Part shown: piece after piece, positions 18,853-27,131 of the stretch
How positions within the stretch are numbered: the stretch's first letter is position 1
Layout of the letters: each line of letters begins with the position of its first letter
Assembly: GCF_014281125.1 (NCBI RefSeq)
Contig: NZ_JACOEA010000002.1
Span: 62,001-126,000 of the forward strand
Reading direction: 5' to 3'
Source of the DNA: Lawsonibacter celer
Lineage (GTDB): Bacteria; Bacillota; Clostridia; Oscillospirales; Oscillospiraceae
DNA length: 64,000 nucleotides
The notes under the pieces: generated by a model
What the model saw: the letters and a program-made list of their open reading frames with translations, nothing else
What the model was told of the DNA's origin: nothing
The model's database searches: none
Made by a program: the position numbers and the translations under genes

Positions 18853-19165
18853 TTCTCGTTCCTTCTTTCTCTTTAATCGGTCCAATCCAAGTATACTGCC
18901 CCATGGGCAGAAGCATGGGAATGATGGAATAATGATATCGCCCCGCCACCTCTACCAGCAGCTGGGCGGCGGTCAGGCCCGGACCAAGGCGCACCAGCGG
19001 TGGAAACGCTAGGCGCATCAGTGCCAGAACCCCCAGAGCCAGGGCAAAGGCCGCAAAGCACAGCGCCTGTTTGGTGAGCCCCCTCCCAAGCGCCACAGCA
19101 CACAGCACGATAAAAAGCGCCAACATCACGCGGGTCAGGCGTCGGGCACCGATCTCACACAGCAT
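18815..19165 (-). CDS. Short membrane protein, probable C-terminal remnant of a GT-C glycosyltransferase
   Basis: Read from the ATG at 19165 with AAGGGG nine bases upstream; 116 residues with two clear membrane helices and a third weaker one. The segment AGRYHYSIIPMLLPMGQY resembles the late RYHYxxxPxL region of GT39-type membrane transferases, which would be the expected third gene of a GtrA-GtrB locus but are about 500 residues long. The frame overlaps the GT2 gene by 38 bases. Either a truncated pseudogene or a reduced functional subunit; I favour remnant. Confidence 0.5.
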   Translation of the reverse strand: MLCEIGARRLTRVMLALFIVLCAVALGRGLTKQALCFAAFALALGVLALMRLAFPPLVRLGPGLTAAQLLVEVAGRYHYSIIPMLLPMGQYTWIGPIKEKEGTRNAGHPLRCGPVL

Positions 19166-19330
19166 AGTCATTATACCCCTTTTAGACGAAAAAAGGAACC
19201 TCTCAGTTCCAACAAAGTGTGCAACGCACCTGAATTGTATTCCGGGCACGTCTGCACGCAGAGGGCTGCCGAGGATATCAAACTCCCAAAAGTGTGTGTA
19301 CCCCGGCCAGCTCCTGTCTCCAAAGGAATT

Positions 19331-19371
19331 CTTATCTGGCGCATCCAGATAAGAGAAGTCCCGGGACTTCT
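19331..19371. other. Two adjacent short hairpins downstream of sigF
   Basis: CTTATCTGG with its complement around a five-base loop (19331-19353), immediately followed by the perfect 18-base palindrome 19354-19371. They lie 45 bases past the sigF stop. On the sigF strand no clean T-run follows, so termination is possible but not assured. The remaining bases of the 250-base gap hold no gene I can support. Confidence 0.45.
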
Positions 19372-19415
19372 GCATTTTATTTTAACATATCAGCCCAGGG
19401 TCCGGATTCCCCGTT

Positions 19416-20129
19416 TTACCGATCCATCAGCTTCTGCCGCAGGTGCTCCACGGCCCTGCGCTCCAGGCGGGAGACCTGCACCTGGCTCACCCCCAGCACC
19501 CTGGCCGCCCGCTCCTGGGTCAGGCTGCGGAAATAGCGCAGGGCGATCACCTGCCGCTCTCGCTCGGGCAGAGATTCCACCGCCCCCCGCAGGGCCAGGC
19601 GCTCCACCATACCCTCCTCCATTCCCTCGGTGCCCAGTACGCTCTCCAGGGTAAAGCCATCCTCGGTCTCCATCTGCAGGGAGGCCACCGGCTGGCTGGC
19701 CTCCTCGGCGGCGGCAATATCCTCCGGCTCCAGGCCGGTTTCGGCGGCCAGCTCTGACAGGCTCGGCTCCCGGCCCAACTGGGCCGCCAGCCGCTCCCGG
19801 GCGGACCGGACCATCCCGGCCCGTTCCTTGAGCGTACGGCTGACCTTGACCACCCCGTCGTCCCGGAGAAAGCGCCGGATTTCCCCGGCAATTTTGGGCA
19901 CCGCATAGGTGGAGAACTGACAGCCGAATCCTGGCTCGAACCCCCGCACCGCCTTCAGGAAGCCGAGACAGCCCAATTGATACAGGTCCTCCGGGTCCAC
20001 GCCCCGCCCGTAATAACGGCGCACAATGCTCCAGATGAGCCCCGCGTTCTCCTCCATGAGCTGCGCGCAGGCGTCATTATCCCCCCGGCGGGCTTCCTCC
20101 AGCAGCTCAGGGGTATCCGCCACGCTCAC
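19416..20129 (-). CDS. sigF: Sporulation sigma factor SigF
   Basis: A 237-residue sigma-70 family factor with regions 2 (DLYQLGCLGFLKAVRGFEPG, FSTYAVPKIAGEIRRFLRDD), 3 (VKVSRTLKERA) and 4 (LPERERQVIALRYFRSLTQ with a helix-turn-helix VLGVSQVQVSRLERR). The VxRTL region 3 and position after spoIIAA-spoIIAB identify the forespore factor sigma-F. It starts with GTG overlapping the spoIIAB stop (GTGA). It directs early forespore transcription once released from SpoIIAB. Confidence 0.95.
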   Translation of the reverse strand: MSVADTPELLEEARRGDNDACAQLMEENAGLIWSIVRRYYGRGVDPEDLYQLGCLGFLKAVRGFEPGFGCQFSTYAVPKIAGEIRRFLRDDGVVKVSRTLKERAGMVRSARERLAAQLGREPSLSELAAETGLEPEDIAAAEEASQPVASLQMETEDGFTLESVLGTEGMEEGMVERLALRGAVESLPERERQVIALRYFRSLTQERAARVLGVSQVQVSRLERRAVEHLRQKLMDR

Positions 20130-20569
20130 ACGCTTCCCCCCAAGCGGATGGAAATGCGCCGGCGCAGGGTTACCGTGGTCCCCTTTCCAGGGGTGGAGCG
20201 CACCTTTACTCCATCCATAAAACTCTCCATAATGGTGAAACCCATGCCCGAGCGCTCCTCGCCCCCGGTGGTGAACAGCGGAGCACGGGCCTGCTCCACG
20301 TCGGCGATCCCCACGCCCCAGTCCTTGATCTGGATCTCCAGCAGCTGGTCGGAAAACAGGCGCAGCCGCATGGACACCTTGCCCAGCCGGTCCGGATAGG
20401 CGTGGACAATGCAGTTGGTCACCGCCTCGCTGACGGCGGTCTTGATATCGTTGATCTCCTCCAGGGTGGGATCCAGCTGCGCGGCAAAGCAGGCCGCCGT
20501 GGTACGGGCAAAGCCCTCGTTGGCAGAGCGGCTGAGGAAGGTAATGGCCGCTTCATTGGTCGGTTTCAT
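20126..20569 (-). CDS. spoIIAB: Anti-sigma-F factor / serine kinase SpoIIAB
   Basis: Read from the ATG at 20569 with GGAGG upstream; a TTG 24 bases earlier lacks spacing. The 147-residue GHKL-type kinase has the N-box VSEAVTNCIVHAYP, the G1-box IKDWGVGI and the G2 segment ERSGMGFTIMESFMD. It holds sigma-F inactive and phosphorylates SpoIIAA. Middle gene of the spoIIA operon. Confidence 0.95.
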   Translation of the reverse strand: MKPTNEAAITFLSRSANEGFARTTAACFAAQLDPTLEEINDIKTAVSEAVTNCIVHAYPDRLGKVSMRLRLFSDQLLEIQIKDWGVGIADVEQARAPLFTTGGEERSGMGFTIMESFMDGVKVRSTPGKGTTVTLRRRISIRLGGSV

Positions 20570-20585
20570 CTTATGTAGTTCCTCC

Positions 20586-20891
20586 TTATACAAAACTCAT
20601 CAGGCGGTCGATGCCCGCCGCTTTCAGCAGCTTGGCCGCCTGAGGCGGGATGTTGACCACCCGGATCCGGCCGTCCAAAGCGGCCAGATGCCGGTGGGCG
20701 CGCAAAAGCACCGCAATGCCGGAGCTGTCCATAAAGGTCACGCCCCCCAGATCCACGGTGAGCACCCGGGGCAGACCCGCCCCAATCTGTCGGTCCAGCT
20801 CATCCATAATCTCTTTGGCCCGGTGGTGGTCCACCTCGCCGGAAATAGCCGCCGTCATTACCCGGTTCTCCCCTGTACAGGTCACTGCCAT
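20586..20891 (-). CDS. spoIIAA: Anti-anti-sigma factor SpoIIAA
   Basis: Read from the ATG at 20891, eight bases after GGAGG; the longer frame runs through a terminator. The 101-residue STAS-domain protein has LTVDLGGVTFMDSSGIAVLL, whose serine after Asp is the SpoIIAB phosphorylation site. Dephosphorylated SpoIIAA frees sigma-F in the forespore. First gene of the operon; the stop is 17 bases before spoIIAB. Confidence 0.95.
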   Translation of the reverse strand: MAVTCTGENRVMTAAISGEVDHHRAKEIMDELDRQIGAGLPRVLTVDLGGVTFMDSSGIAVLLRAHRHLAALDGRIRVVNIPPQAAKLLKAAGIDRLMSFV

Positions 20892-20911
20892 GGCTTGTCC
20901 CTCCGTCTGCA

Positions 20912-20949
20912 TAAAAAAATCGCTGTATTCCATTTTCTGGAATACAGCG
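20912..20949 (-). terminator. Intrinsic terminator between the lipoprotein gene and spoIIAA
   Basis: On the minus strand an 11-base-pair perfect stem (20949-20939 with 20931-20921) is followed by seven T residues. It ends the lipoprotein transcript only about 20 bases before the spoIIAA start. Confidence 0.85.
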
Positions 20950-20988
20950 ATTATAGCGCAATTTCGCGGTCCCATTCTGTCGAACGGG

Positions 20989-21738
20989 CTACCGAACAAG
21001 GGAAAAGTCGGTAAAGATCCACGTCTCCCCCACCTTTTCGTAGGGAAACTCGTAGGTCTCGCTCCCCACCACGGCAAAATCCTGTTCCGGATCCAATTGT
21101 TCCACCGTTACCTGGACCAGCCTGCGTTCCGCGCCGTCCCGGAGCACCTGTCGGGTTTCCGCCCCCTTGGTCAGATCGTCCCCCCGCGCGCCGGGACTCA
21201 CGTACAGGACGCCGTCCAGATCCACATACTGCCTTCCCGCTGCCGGAAGCAGCTGGTCCACCAGCTCATCGGAAAACAGGCTTTTCAGATATCCCCGCAG
21301 ATCGGACAGGGCGGCAATGCCGGGATAGTCCACCCGGTAATAGACCACATCCCCCTCCGTCCGGCTGTCCGCCGGGTCATAGGGCATGCTCTCCGCCTGA
21401 AACCAGCGGTAGGCCTCCACCGCCCGGCGATAGCAGGCCAGCACGGTCTCGTCATCCGGCCCCTCCTCCTCGGGCTGCGGGCTCTCCTCCGGAGAGGGCT
21501 CAGGCGCCGCGGTGGGAGAAGTCGGCCCGGGTGTGGCGGCGGGTGTGGGCACCGGGGTGGGGAGCGGCGTGGCCTCTGTCTCCGGGGTCTGCTCCGGCGC
21601 CGGCGAAAAAGTTGAAGAATCCTCCGTCTCCTCCGGCGCCAGAGGCGATGCCGCAGGAGCCCCGGTCCCGGTCACCCCCGCCTGAGCACAGCCAGCCAGC
21701 AGCATCAGCACCGCCACAAACGGAATCAGTCGCTTCAA
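20989..21738 (-). CDS. Secreted lipoprotein, possible IseA-like DL-endopeptidase inhibitor
   Basis: A 249-residue lipoprotein starting at TTG with AAAGGGGGG eight bases upstream. The signal peptide ends in LMLLAGC. Residues about 25-95 are a Pro/Glu/Thr-rich linker typical of wall-spanning spacers, and the C-terminal domain (about 97-249) has features of the IseA/YoeB type (AYRWFQAE, LRGYLKSLFSDELVDQLL, DGVLYVSPGARGDD). IseA proteins inhibit NlpC/P60-type hydrolases in the wall, which fits the NlpC/P60 enzyme encoded in the window. Family assignment is moderate; role is inference. Confidence 0.65.
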   Translation of the reverse strand: MKRLIPFVAVLMLLAGCAQAGVTGTGAPAASPLAPEETEDSSTFSPAPEQTPETEATPLPTPVPTPAATPGPTSPTAAPEPSPEESPQPEEEGPDDETVLACYRRAVEAYRWFQAESMPYDPADSRTEGDVVYYRVDYPGIAALSDLRGYLKSLFSDELVDQLLPAAGRQYVDLDGVLYVSPGARGDDLTKGAETRQVLRDGAERRLVQVTVEQLDPEQDFAVVGSETYEFPYEKVGETWIFTDFSLVR

Positions 21739-21864
21739 AGCTTGCCCCCCTTTCTCATTCGAAATTTCATTTCTTTTTATTGTATCCCTCTTTGTCCCTT
21801 TTCACAACCGGAGCCATGGGACGCAAATCGGCAAACTGGGCCAAAAAGCGCCGAAAGGCGCGGA

Positions 21865-21899
21865 GAAACGCCGCCAACCGTCCTGGTTGGCGGCGTTTC
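21865..21899. terminator. Hairpin downstream of valS
   Basis: A 15-base-pair perfect stem (21865-21879 with 21885-21899) 10 bases past the valS stop; its A/T-ended arms give only a short T run on each strand. Confidence 0.65.
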
Positions 21900-21908
21900 T
21901 TGCCCGGA

Positions 21909-24557
21909 TCAGTTCAAAGAAGTCTCGGAGGCCTCCAGCTTGGCGATGAAGGACTTGAGCTTTTCACAGCGCTCCCGCTCGGCCTCCACCACGTTGGCGG
22001 GGGCCTTGTTTACAAAGCCCGGGTTGCCCAGCTTGGTTTCCAGCTTGGCCAGCTCCTCCCGGTTCTTTTTCAGCTCCTTGGCGATGCGGGCGCGCTCCTT
22101 GTCCAGGTCCACTAGGTCGGCCAGGGGCATGAACAGGCGGGCGGCGTGGGTGATGACCTCCACCATGCCCCGGGCGGCCGCGTCGGCGCTGGAGCCGCTC
22201 TCTGCCATGCCCTCCAGAGTCACGTCGCTGGCGTAGCCCAGGCGCTTGAGGAAGGGGATGCCGGCGGTAAACACCGCCTGCTCCAGGGTAGCAACGGTCA
22301 GGTGGGCCTTCTTGGAGGGGGGCACGTTCATCTCCGCCCGGCGGGTGCGCACGGCCCGGATGGCATCCATGATGAGCTCCATGGCCCGCTCCTCCTCGGG
22401 GAAGTCCAGCGTGGCGTGGTGCTCCGGCCACTGCTGGAGCATCAGGTAATCGCCGCTGTGAGGCAGCGCCTGCCAGATCTCCTCGGTGATGAAGGGCATG
22501 AAGGGGTGGAGCAGCTTCAGCGTCTCGGTGAGCACATAGCACAGCACCTGCTGGGCCCGGACCTTGGAGTCCTCGTCGTCCCCCTGCAGGCGGGTCTTGG
22601 TCAGTTCGATATACCAGTCGCAGTAGGAGTCCCAGATGAAGTCGTACACCTTCTGGGCGGCCACGCCCAGCTCATAGCGCTCCATGTTGTCGGTCACGTC
22701 GGGGATCAGGCTGTTGAGCTTGGAGAGAATCCACTTGTCCTCCAGCTCCAGACGCTCGGGCAGCGTGTTCTCTGTGATGGTCAGGTTCATCATCACGAAG
22801 CGGCTGGCGTTCCAGATCTTATTGGCAAAATTGCGCATGGCCTCGCACCGCTCGGTGTAAAAGCGCATGTCGTTGCCGGGGGAATTGCCGGTGATTAGAT
22901 TGAAGCGCAGGGCATCCGCGCCGTACTTCTCCGCCATCTCCAGGGGATCGATGCCGTTGCCCAGGGATTTGGACATCTTGCGGCCCTTGTCATCCCGCAC
23001 CAGGCCGTGGATGAGCACGGTGTGGAAGGGCGGTTTCCCCGTGTGGGCACAGCCGGAGAAGATCATCCGGGCCACCCAGAAGAAGATGATGTCGTACCCG
23101 GTGACCAGCACGTCGGTGGGGTAGAAATACTTGTAATCCTCGGTCTCCTCAGGCCAGCCCAGGGTGGAGAAGGGCCACAGAGCGGAGGAGAACCAGGTGT
23201 CCAGCACGTCCTCCTCCTGGTGGATGCGCCTGGAGCCGCAGTGCCTGCACTCCGTCGGATCGGTTTCGACCACGGTCATTTGACCGCAGTCGTCGCAGTA
23301 CCAGGCGGGAATGCGGTGGCCCCACCACAGCTGCCGGGAGATGCACCAGTCGTGGACGTTCTCCATCCAGTTGGTGTAGGTCTTGGAGAAGCGGTCGGGA
23401 ACAAATTTGACCTTCCCGTCGTTGACCACCCGCAGGGCCTCCCTGGCCAGGGGCTCCATCTTCACGAACCACTGGGCGGAGATGATAGGCTCCACATCGG
23501 TGCCGCAGCGGTAGCAGGTGCCCACGTTGTGGTTCAGGTCCTCGATCTTCTCCACCAGGTCCAGGGCGGTCAGCTCGTCTAGGATGACCTTGCGGGCCTC
23601 ATAGCGGTCCAGGCCCTCATATTTGCCGCCGTTTTCATTAATCCTGCCGTTGTCGTCCAGCACCCGCACCGACTCCAGGTTGTGGCGCAGGCCCACCTCG
23701 AAGTCATTGGGGTCGTGGGCGGGGGTCATCTTCACGCAGCCAGTGCCGAACTCCAGGTCCACATACTCGTCGGCCACAATGGGAATTTCCTTGTTCATCA
23801 GGGGCAGCAGGCACTTTTTACCCACCAAGTCCTGATAGCGCCCATCATTGGGGTTGACTGCCACGCCGGTGTCGCCCAGCATGGTCTCGGGCCGGGTGGT
23901 GGCCACCACCACAAAGCGGCCGGGTTCGCCCACGATGGGGTATTTCAGGTACCACAGGTGACTGGGCTTCTCCTTGTACTCCACCTCCGCGTCGCTCAGG
24001 GCGGTAACGCAGTGGGGGCACCAGTTGATGATACGGCTGCCCTTGTAGATCAGGCCCTGGTCATACAGGGAAACGAACACGTGGCGCACCGCGTTGGACA
24101 GGCCCTCGTCCATGGTGAAGCGGGCCCGGGACCAGTCGCAGGAGGCGCCCATCTTCTTCTGCTGCGCCACGATGCGGTCGCCGAACTTGTTCTTCCACTC
24201 CCACACCCGCTCCAGGAATTTCTCCCGGCCCAGGTCGTAGCGGGTCTTGCCCTCGTTCTCCCGCAGGTCCTCCTCCACCTTGATCTGGGTGGCGATCCCC
24301 GCGTGGTCCGTGCCGGGGACCCACAGGGCGGCATAGCCCTGCATACGCTTAAAGCGGGTCAGGATGTCCTGCAGGGTGCAGTCCATAGCGTGGCCCATGT
24401 GCAGCTGGCCGGTGACGTTGGGGGGCGGCATGACGATGGTGAAGGGCTTCTTCTCAGGGTCCCGGCGCCCCACAAAGCAGCCGTTCTTCTCCCACATCTC
24501 ATAGATGCGGCCCTCTACCTCCTGGGGCTCATAGACCTTTGGCAATTCTTTGTTCAA
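21909..24557 (-). CDS. valS: Valyl-tRNA synthetase
   Basis: An 882-residue class I synthetase with the HIGH-type motif QLHMGHAMD, the KMSKS loop [11 protein letters not shown], an editing domain between them, zinc-finger-like CRHCGSRR, and a C-terminal coiled coil ([20 protein letters not shown]). Length is normal for ValRS. It charges tRNA-Val in the cytoplasm. The start is TTG (24557) with AGGAG about nine bases upstream. A T-box leader directly upstream senses uncharged tRNA and controls readthrough. Confidence 0.97.
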   Translation of the reverse strand: MNKELPKVYEPQEVEGRIYEMWEKNGCFVGRRDPEKKPFTIVMPPPNVTGQLHMGHAMDCTLQDILTRFKRMQGYAALWVPGTDHAGIATQIKVEEDLRENEGKTRYDLGREKFLERVWEWKNKFGDRIVAQQKKMGASCDWSRARFTMDEGLSNAVRHVFVSLYDQGLIYKGSRIINWCPHCVTALSDAEVEYKEKPSHLWYLKYPIVGEPGRFVVVATTRPETMLGDTGVAVNPNDGRYQDLVGKKCLLPLMNKEIPIVADEYVDLEFGTGCVKMTPAHDPNDFEVGLRHNLESVRVLDDNGRINENGGKYEGLDRYEARKVILDELTALDLVEKIEDLNHNVGTCYRCGTDVEPIISAQWFVKMEPLAREALRVVNDGKVKFVPDRFSKTYTNWMENVHDWCISRQLWWGHRIPAWYCDDCGQMTVVETDPTECRHCGSRRIHQEEDVLDTWFSSALWPFSTLGWPEETEDYKYFYPTDVLVTGYDIIFFWVARMIFSGCAHTGKPPFHTVLIHGLVRDDKGRKMSKSLGNGIDPLEMAEKYGADALRFNLITGNSPGNDMRFYTERCEAMRNFANKIWNASRFVMMNLTITENTLPERLELEDKWILSKLNSLIPDVTDNMERYELGVAAQKVYDFIWDSYCDWYIELTKTRLQGDDEDSKVRAQQVLCYVLTETLKLLHPFMPFITEEIWQALPHSGDYLMLQQWPEHHATLDFPEEERAMELIMDAIRAVRTRRAEMNVPPSKKAHLTVATLEQAVFTAGIPFLKRLGYASDVTLEGMAESGSSADAAARGMVEVITHAARLFMPLADLVDLDKERARIAKELKKNREELAKLETKLGNPGFVNKAPANVVEAERERCEKLKSFIAKLEASETSLN

Positions 24558-24580
24558 CGTCTTTCTCTCCTTTTCGGGGC

Positions 24581-24820
24581 ATAAAAATTCGCCCCAAGCA
24601 TTTGCTCAGGGCGAACAAAATTGTCCGCGGTACCACCTGAATTCCCCTTGCGGGGCACTCTTGCCTCTGTAACGGGAGGACCCGCCGCCCCTTACTCTCC
24701 GTTCGGGGGCGAAGCTCCGGGATCACGTTCTCCGCGCACGCGGGAGGACTTTCACCAGCCGTCCTCTCTCTGCACCCCGCGCGTGGGTACTCTTTCCCAT
24801 CCAAGCCGTTGTCGATAACG
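24581..24820 (-). promoter_or_regulatory. T-box riboswitch leader of valS
   Basis: On the minus strand the leader contains the conserved T-box AGGTGGTACCGCGG (24638-24625), which pairs with the tRNA acceptor end, followed by a terminator TTCGCCC...GGGGCGAA plus T5 (24614-24581). Upstream are a GGGAAAGAGTA segment and an AGAGAG bulge typical of Stem I. A GTG (Val) triplet in GAACGTGATC could be the specifier, but I could not fold Stem I reliably. Uncharged tRNA should favour the antiterminator and valS expression. Confidence 0.9.
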
Positions 24821-24826
24821 CTGATA

Positions 24827-24855
24827 AGTATATGCAAAGATGCGGGAAATGTCAA
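24827..24855 (-). promoter_or_regulatory. Sigma-A promoter of the valS T-box leader
   Basis: Minus strand TTGACA (24855-24850), 17-base spacer, TATACT (24832-24827). Confidence 0.88.
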
Positions 24856-24907
24856 GGGGTGCCAGCTTTTTCCCCTTTACCTTTTGGACTGATTCAGATT
24901 ATAAATA

Positions 24908-24938
24908 ACCTCCTTTCGTCGAAGTAACGAAAGGAGGT
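24908..24938 (-). terminator. Possible terminator of the GNAT gene
   Basis: Twelve-base-pair perfect stem around a seven-base loop, followed on the minus strand by the AT-rich TATTTATAAT. Confidence 0.5.
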
Positions 24939-24973
24939 ATATCACAGATAACAACTGCTCGATCAATCCCAGT

Positions 24974-25420
24974 TTACCAATTTCTTTTCATATACAATAA
25001 CGGATAAGGATTTCCTTGTTCATCCAATTCTGTTCTTTTATAAACTTCAAATCCCATATGCTCATAAAATCCTTTTGCAGCAGGGTTTTGCTCATTGACA
25101 GCAAGTTCATTTATTGAATAATCTTCAATACCATATTGTAATAGTTGTTTCCCTATCCCATGTCCTCTGCTTTCATTTGAAACAAATAACATTTCAAGTA
25201 TTCTTTCTGCAACTCCCATAAATCCTACTGGATTTCCATGCTCATTTTCTGCAACAATTAAAACAGGAACACCATTTAATGCTTGTGGCACATACTGCTT
25301 CACATTGTTCATTTCATCACTTGATAAAAACAAATGAGTTGCTTTAACAGAACTTTCCCACACTTTTAACAATTGTTCAATCAAAAATGAGGTTCTGTTT
25401 TTTACCACTATAATCTTCAT
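24974..25420 (-). CDS. GNAT-family N-acetyltransferase (AT-rich, probably acquired)
   Basis: Read from the ATG at 25420 with GGAGGTG eight bases upstream; 148 residues. It has the GNAT acetyl-CoA site pattern (ERILEMLFVSNESRGHGIGK, with RGHGIGK as the Q/RxxGxG/A loop) and the late segment NPAAKGFYEHMGFEVYKR. It transfers an acetyl group to an unidentified small molecule or protein. Codon use is strongly AT-rich, unlike every neighbour, and the gene interrupts the stretch between recO and the valS leader, so recent transfer is likely. A resistance role is possible but nothing in the sequence shows it. Confidence 0.88.
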   Translation of the reverse strand: MKIIVVKNRTSFLIEQLLKVWESSVKATHLFLSSDEMNNVKQYVPQALNGVPVLIVAENEHGNPVGFMGVAERILEMLFVSNESRGHGIGKQLLQYGIEDYSINELAVNEQNPAAKGFYEHMGFEVYKRTELDEQGNPYPLLYMKRNW

Positions 25421-25568
25421 GTTCTTCACCTCCACAAACCATAATTTATTTCTTTACTTACATTATCATTTTTTTTGCTTCAATCAACGTATAGTAAAAT
25501 TGACGAGGTCATCACTCATCACTCCAAAAGGCAAAAGGGCGCCGGCTTTTCCTACATGTTTTGTCCGC

Positions 25569-26321
25569 CTAGCCTCCCTCCATCCGGCGGTAGAACTCCA
25601 GGGTGCGGAAGCCCCGGTCCAGCTGGGTAAGCATAAAATCCTCGCAGGCGCTGCCTAGCCGCTCCAGCCCCGCCGGGCCGATGGGAAAGGAAAAGAGCCT
25701 CTTGGGGTCCCCGTACACCACATGGCGCATGGCGGCCAAGCTCGCCTGGTCCAGGGGGCGCACCTGGCCCGCCCCGGCGCCTTCCAGGCAGCGCCGGCAG
25801 CAGAGCACCCCCTCGCCCAGATGGAACATGGGCTCATCCGGCTGCGGCGCGCCGCACACGGCGCAGGCGTCCAGCAGCGGCTGGTACCCGGCCAGACACA
25901 TGAGCTTGAGTTCAAAGGCCGCCTTCACCAGGGCGGGGGGCTTTTTCAGCTTATCCAGGGCGTACAGGCAGTTGAGGATCAGGGACAGGAGCGCCGGCTC
26001 TCCCCGCCCCTCCTCGGCCACGGCCTCCATCACCTCGGCGAAATAGGAGCCCAGGGACAGCAGCGCCACATCGGTGCGCACCCCCAGGAATTGCTCCAGG
26101 GTCTCCGCCTCGTTGAGGGTATAGTAGTCCCGGTACTCAAAGAGGGTCATATCGGAATAGACCAGCAGCTGCGCCGCGGCGGCCAGCCGGCTGCCCCTCC
26201 GGCGGCAGCCCCGGGCCTTTACCGTGCGCTTGCCCCCCTCATCCGTGAGCACGGTGAGGATTTTATCCGTCTCCTTATAATCCACCGCCCGCAGCACCAG
26301 GCCCTTGGCGTTGATATGCAT
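25569..26321 (-). CDS. recO: DNA repair protein RecO
   Basis: A 250-residue protein with the RecO N-terminal OB fold (KGLVLRAVDYKETDKILTVL) and a C-terminal helical domain with zinc-ligand cysteines (CAVCG and CCRRC). RecO helps load RecA on SSB-coated DNA with RecR. It is last in the era - 185-aa protein - yqzL - recO order, close to the era-yqzL-recO order of Bacillus subtilis. Confidence 0.95.
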   Translation of the reverse strand: MHINAKGLVLRAVDYKETDKILTVLTDEGGKRTVKARGCRRRGSRLAAAAQLLVYSDMTLFEYRDYYTLNEAETLEQFLGVRTDVALLSLGSYFAEVMEAVAEEGRGEPALLSLILNCLYALDKLKKPPALVKAAFELKLMCLAGYQPLLDACAVCGAPQPDEPMFHLGEGVLCCRRCLEGAGAGQVRPLDQASLAAMRHVVYGDPKRLFSFPIGPAGLERLGSACEDFMLTQLDRGFRTLEFYRRMEGG

Positions 26322-26375
26322 ACTTACACTCCCTATGTACCGTTCCGGGGCGGACCCTGCGGTCCGCCCCGTTGT

Positions 26376-26492
26376 TTACGCTGACTTTTCGCCGTTCTCC
26401 TCCTGCTCCGCCCGCATCAGCAGGCGGTACAGGCTGTATGCCTCCGGCAGGCCGGTCTGCAAAAAGAGCTTCCACAGGTTGTGCGCTTCCAT
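26376..26492 (-). CDS. yqzL: YqzL-like small protein, 38 aa
   Basis: A 38-residue frame from ATG 26492 to TAA 26376, with a GGGAGG site upstream. The product starts MEAHNLWKLFLQTGLPEAY and continues SLYRLLMRAEQEENGEKSA. It fits the YqzL pattern of a short amphipathic peptide with W-K-x-F, G-x-x-x-AY and LYR, and it lies between era and recO, the conserved place of yqzL in Firmicutes. Function unknown. A GC hairpin without a T-run separates it from recO. Confidence 0.75.
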   Translation of the reverse strand: MEAHNLWKLFLQTGLPEAYSLYRLLMRAEQEENGEKSA

Positions 26493-26561
26493 CTGCTGCC
26501 GCCTCCCTTCCGTCTTTAGCTTGGCACAGGCGGCAGCCCTTTATGAACGGTAAAATTTACG

Positions 26562-27119
26562 TCACTTTTTTTCCGGCGTGTAGGGCGCAAAGCAGCCCAG
26601 CAGGGACTGTATGTCCTCCCCGGAGGGAACGTGGATCAGAATGCTTACCAGGTAGCCCTGGGCCGTGCAGCAGAGGGTGTAGGCGTCCTCTGTTCCGCCG
26701 CTGCTCCGCAGGACCTGGAAGGGCGCTCCGGCCACCATCAAGGCCTCCAGCCGCTCGTCCCCTTCCCCGGCCAGCGACTCCATCCGCTCATCCGGCGTGA
26801 TGTCCGTCTTTTCCACCAGGAGTGCGATGGAGGAGGCGCCGTCGTCCGAGCGCGCCATGAACTGACAATAGCGCTCCCGGACCTTGGACTGCTCCTCAAC
26901 CGCACGGATCTCCTGCTCGTCCAGCACCTTTTCCCACTGCTCCGGCAGCGTGAATTGAATCCCCAAAAAGCTGCTGGCGATGGTGTCCCCCTCCCAGACG
27001 GCGGGTTGGTAGCCCCTGCCCTGCATGACGGTGCCGATGACCGCAATCACCGCCAGCACCAAAATCATCCCCAGCCGGTTGCGCTTGACCGGCACGCTCT
27101 TTTCATTCGTCTCGCTCAT
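26562..27119 (-). CDS. Membrane-anchored hypothetical protein, 185 aa
   Basis: Residues 1-16 are cytoplasmic and charged, followed by one transmembrane helix (about 17-33, LGMILVLAVIAVIGTVM) and an extracytoplasmic domain of about 150 residues (SSFLGIQFTLPEQWEKVL, FQVLRSSGGTEDAYTLCC). The domain looks like a small alpha/beta fold in which FTLPEQW would start the first strand. It is inserted between era and yqzL, which are usually adjacent. I do not recognise a characterised family. Confidence 0.75.
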   Translation of the reverse strand: MSETNEKSVPVKRNRLGMILVLAVIAVIGTVMQGRGYQPAVWEGDTIASSFLGIQFTLPEQWEKVLDEQEIRAVEEQSKVRERYCQFMARSDDGASSIALLVEKTDITPDERMESLAGEGDERLEALMVAGAPFQVLRSSGGTEDAYTLCCTAQGYLVSILIHVPSGEDIQSLLGCFAPYTPEKK

Positions 27120-27131
27120 ACTCTGTCTCCC

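Noticed and set aside
24974-25420. Calling the GNAT gene an antibiotic-resistance acetyltransferase
   Set aside because: Foreign composition alone does not show a resistance substrate; no diagnostic motif is visible.
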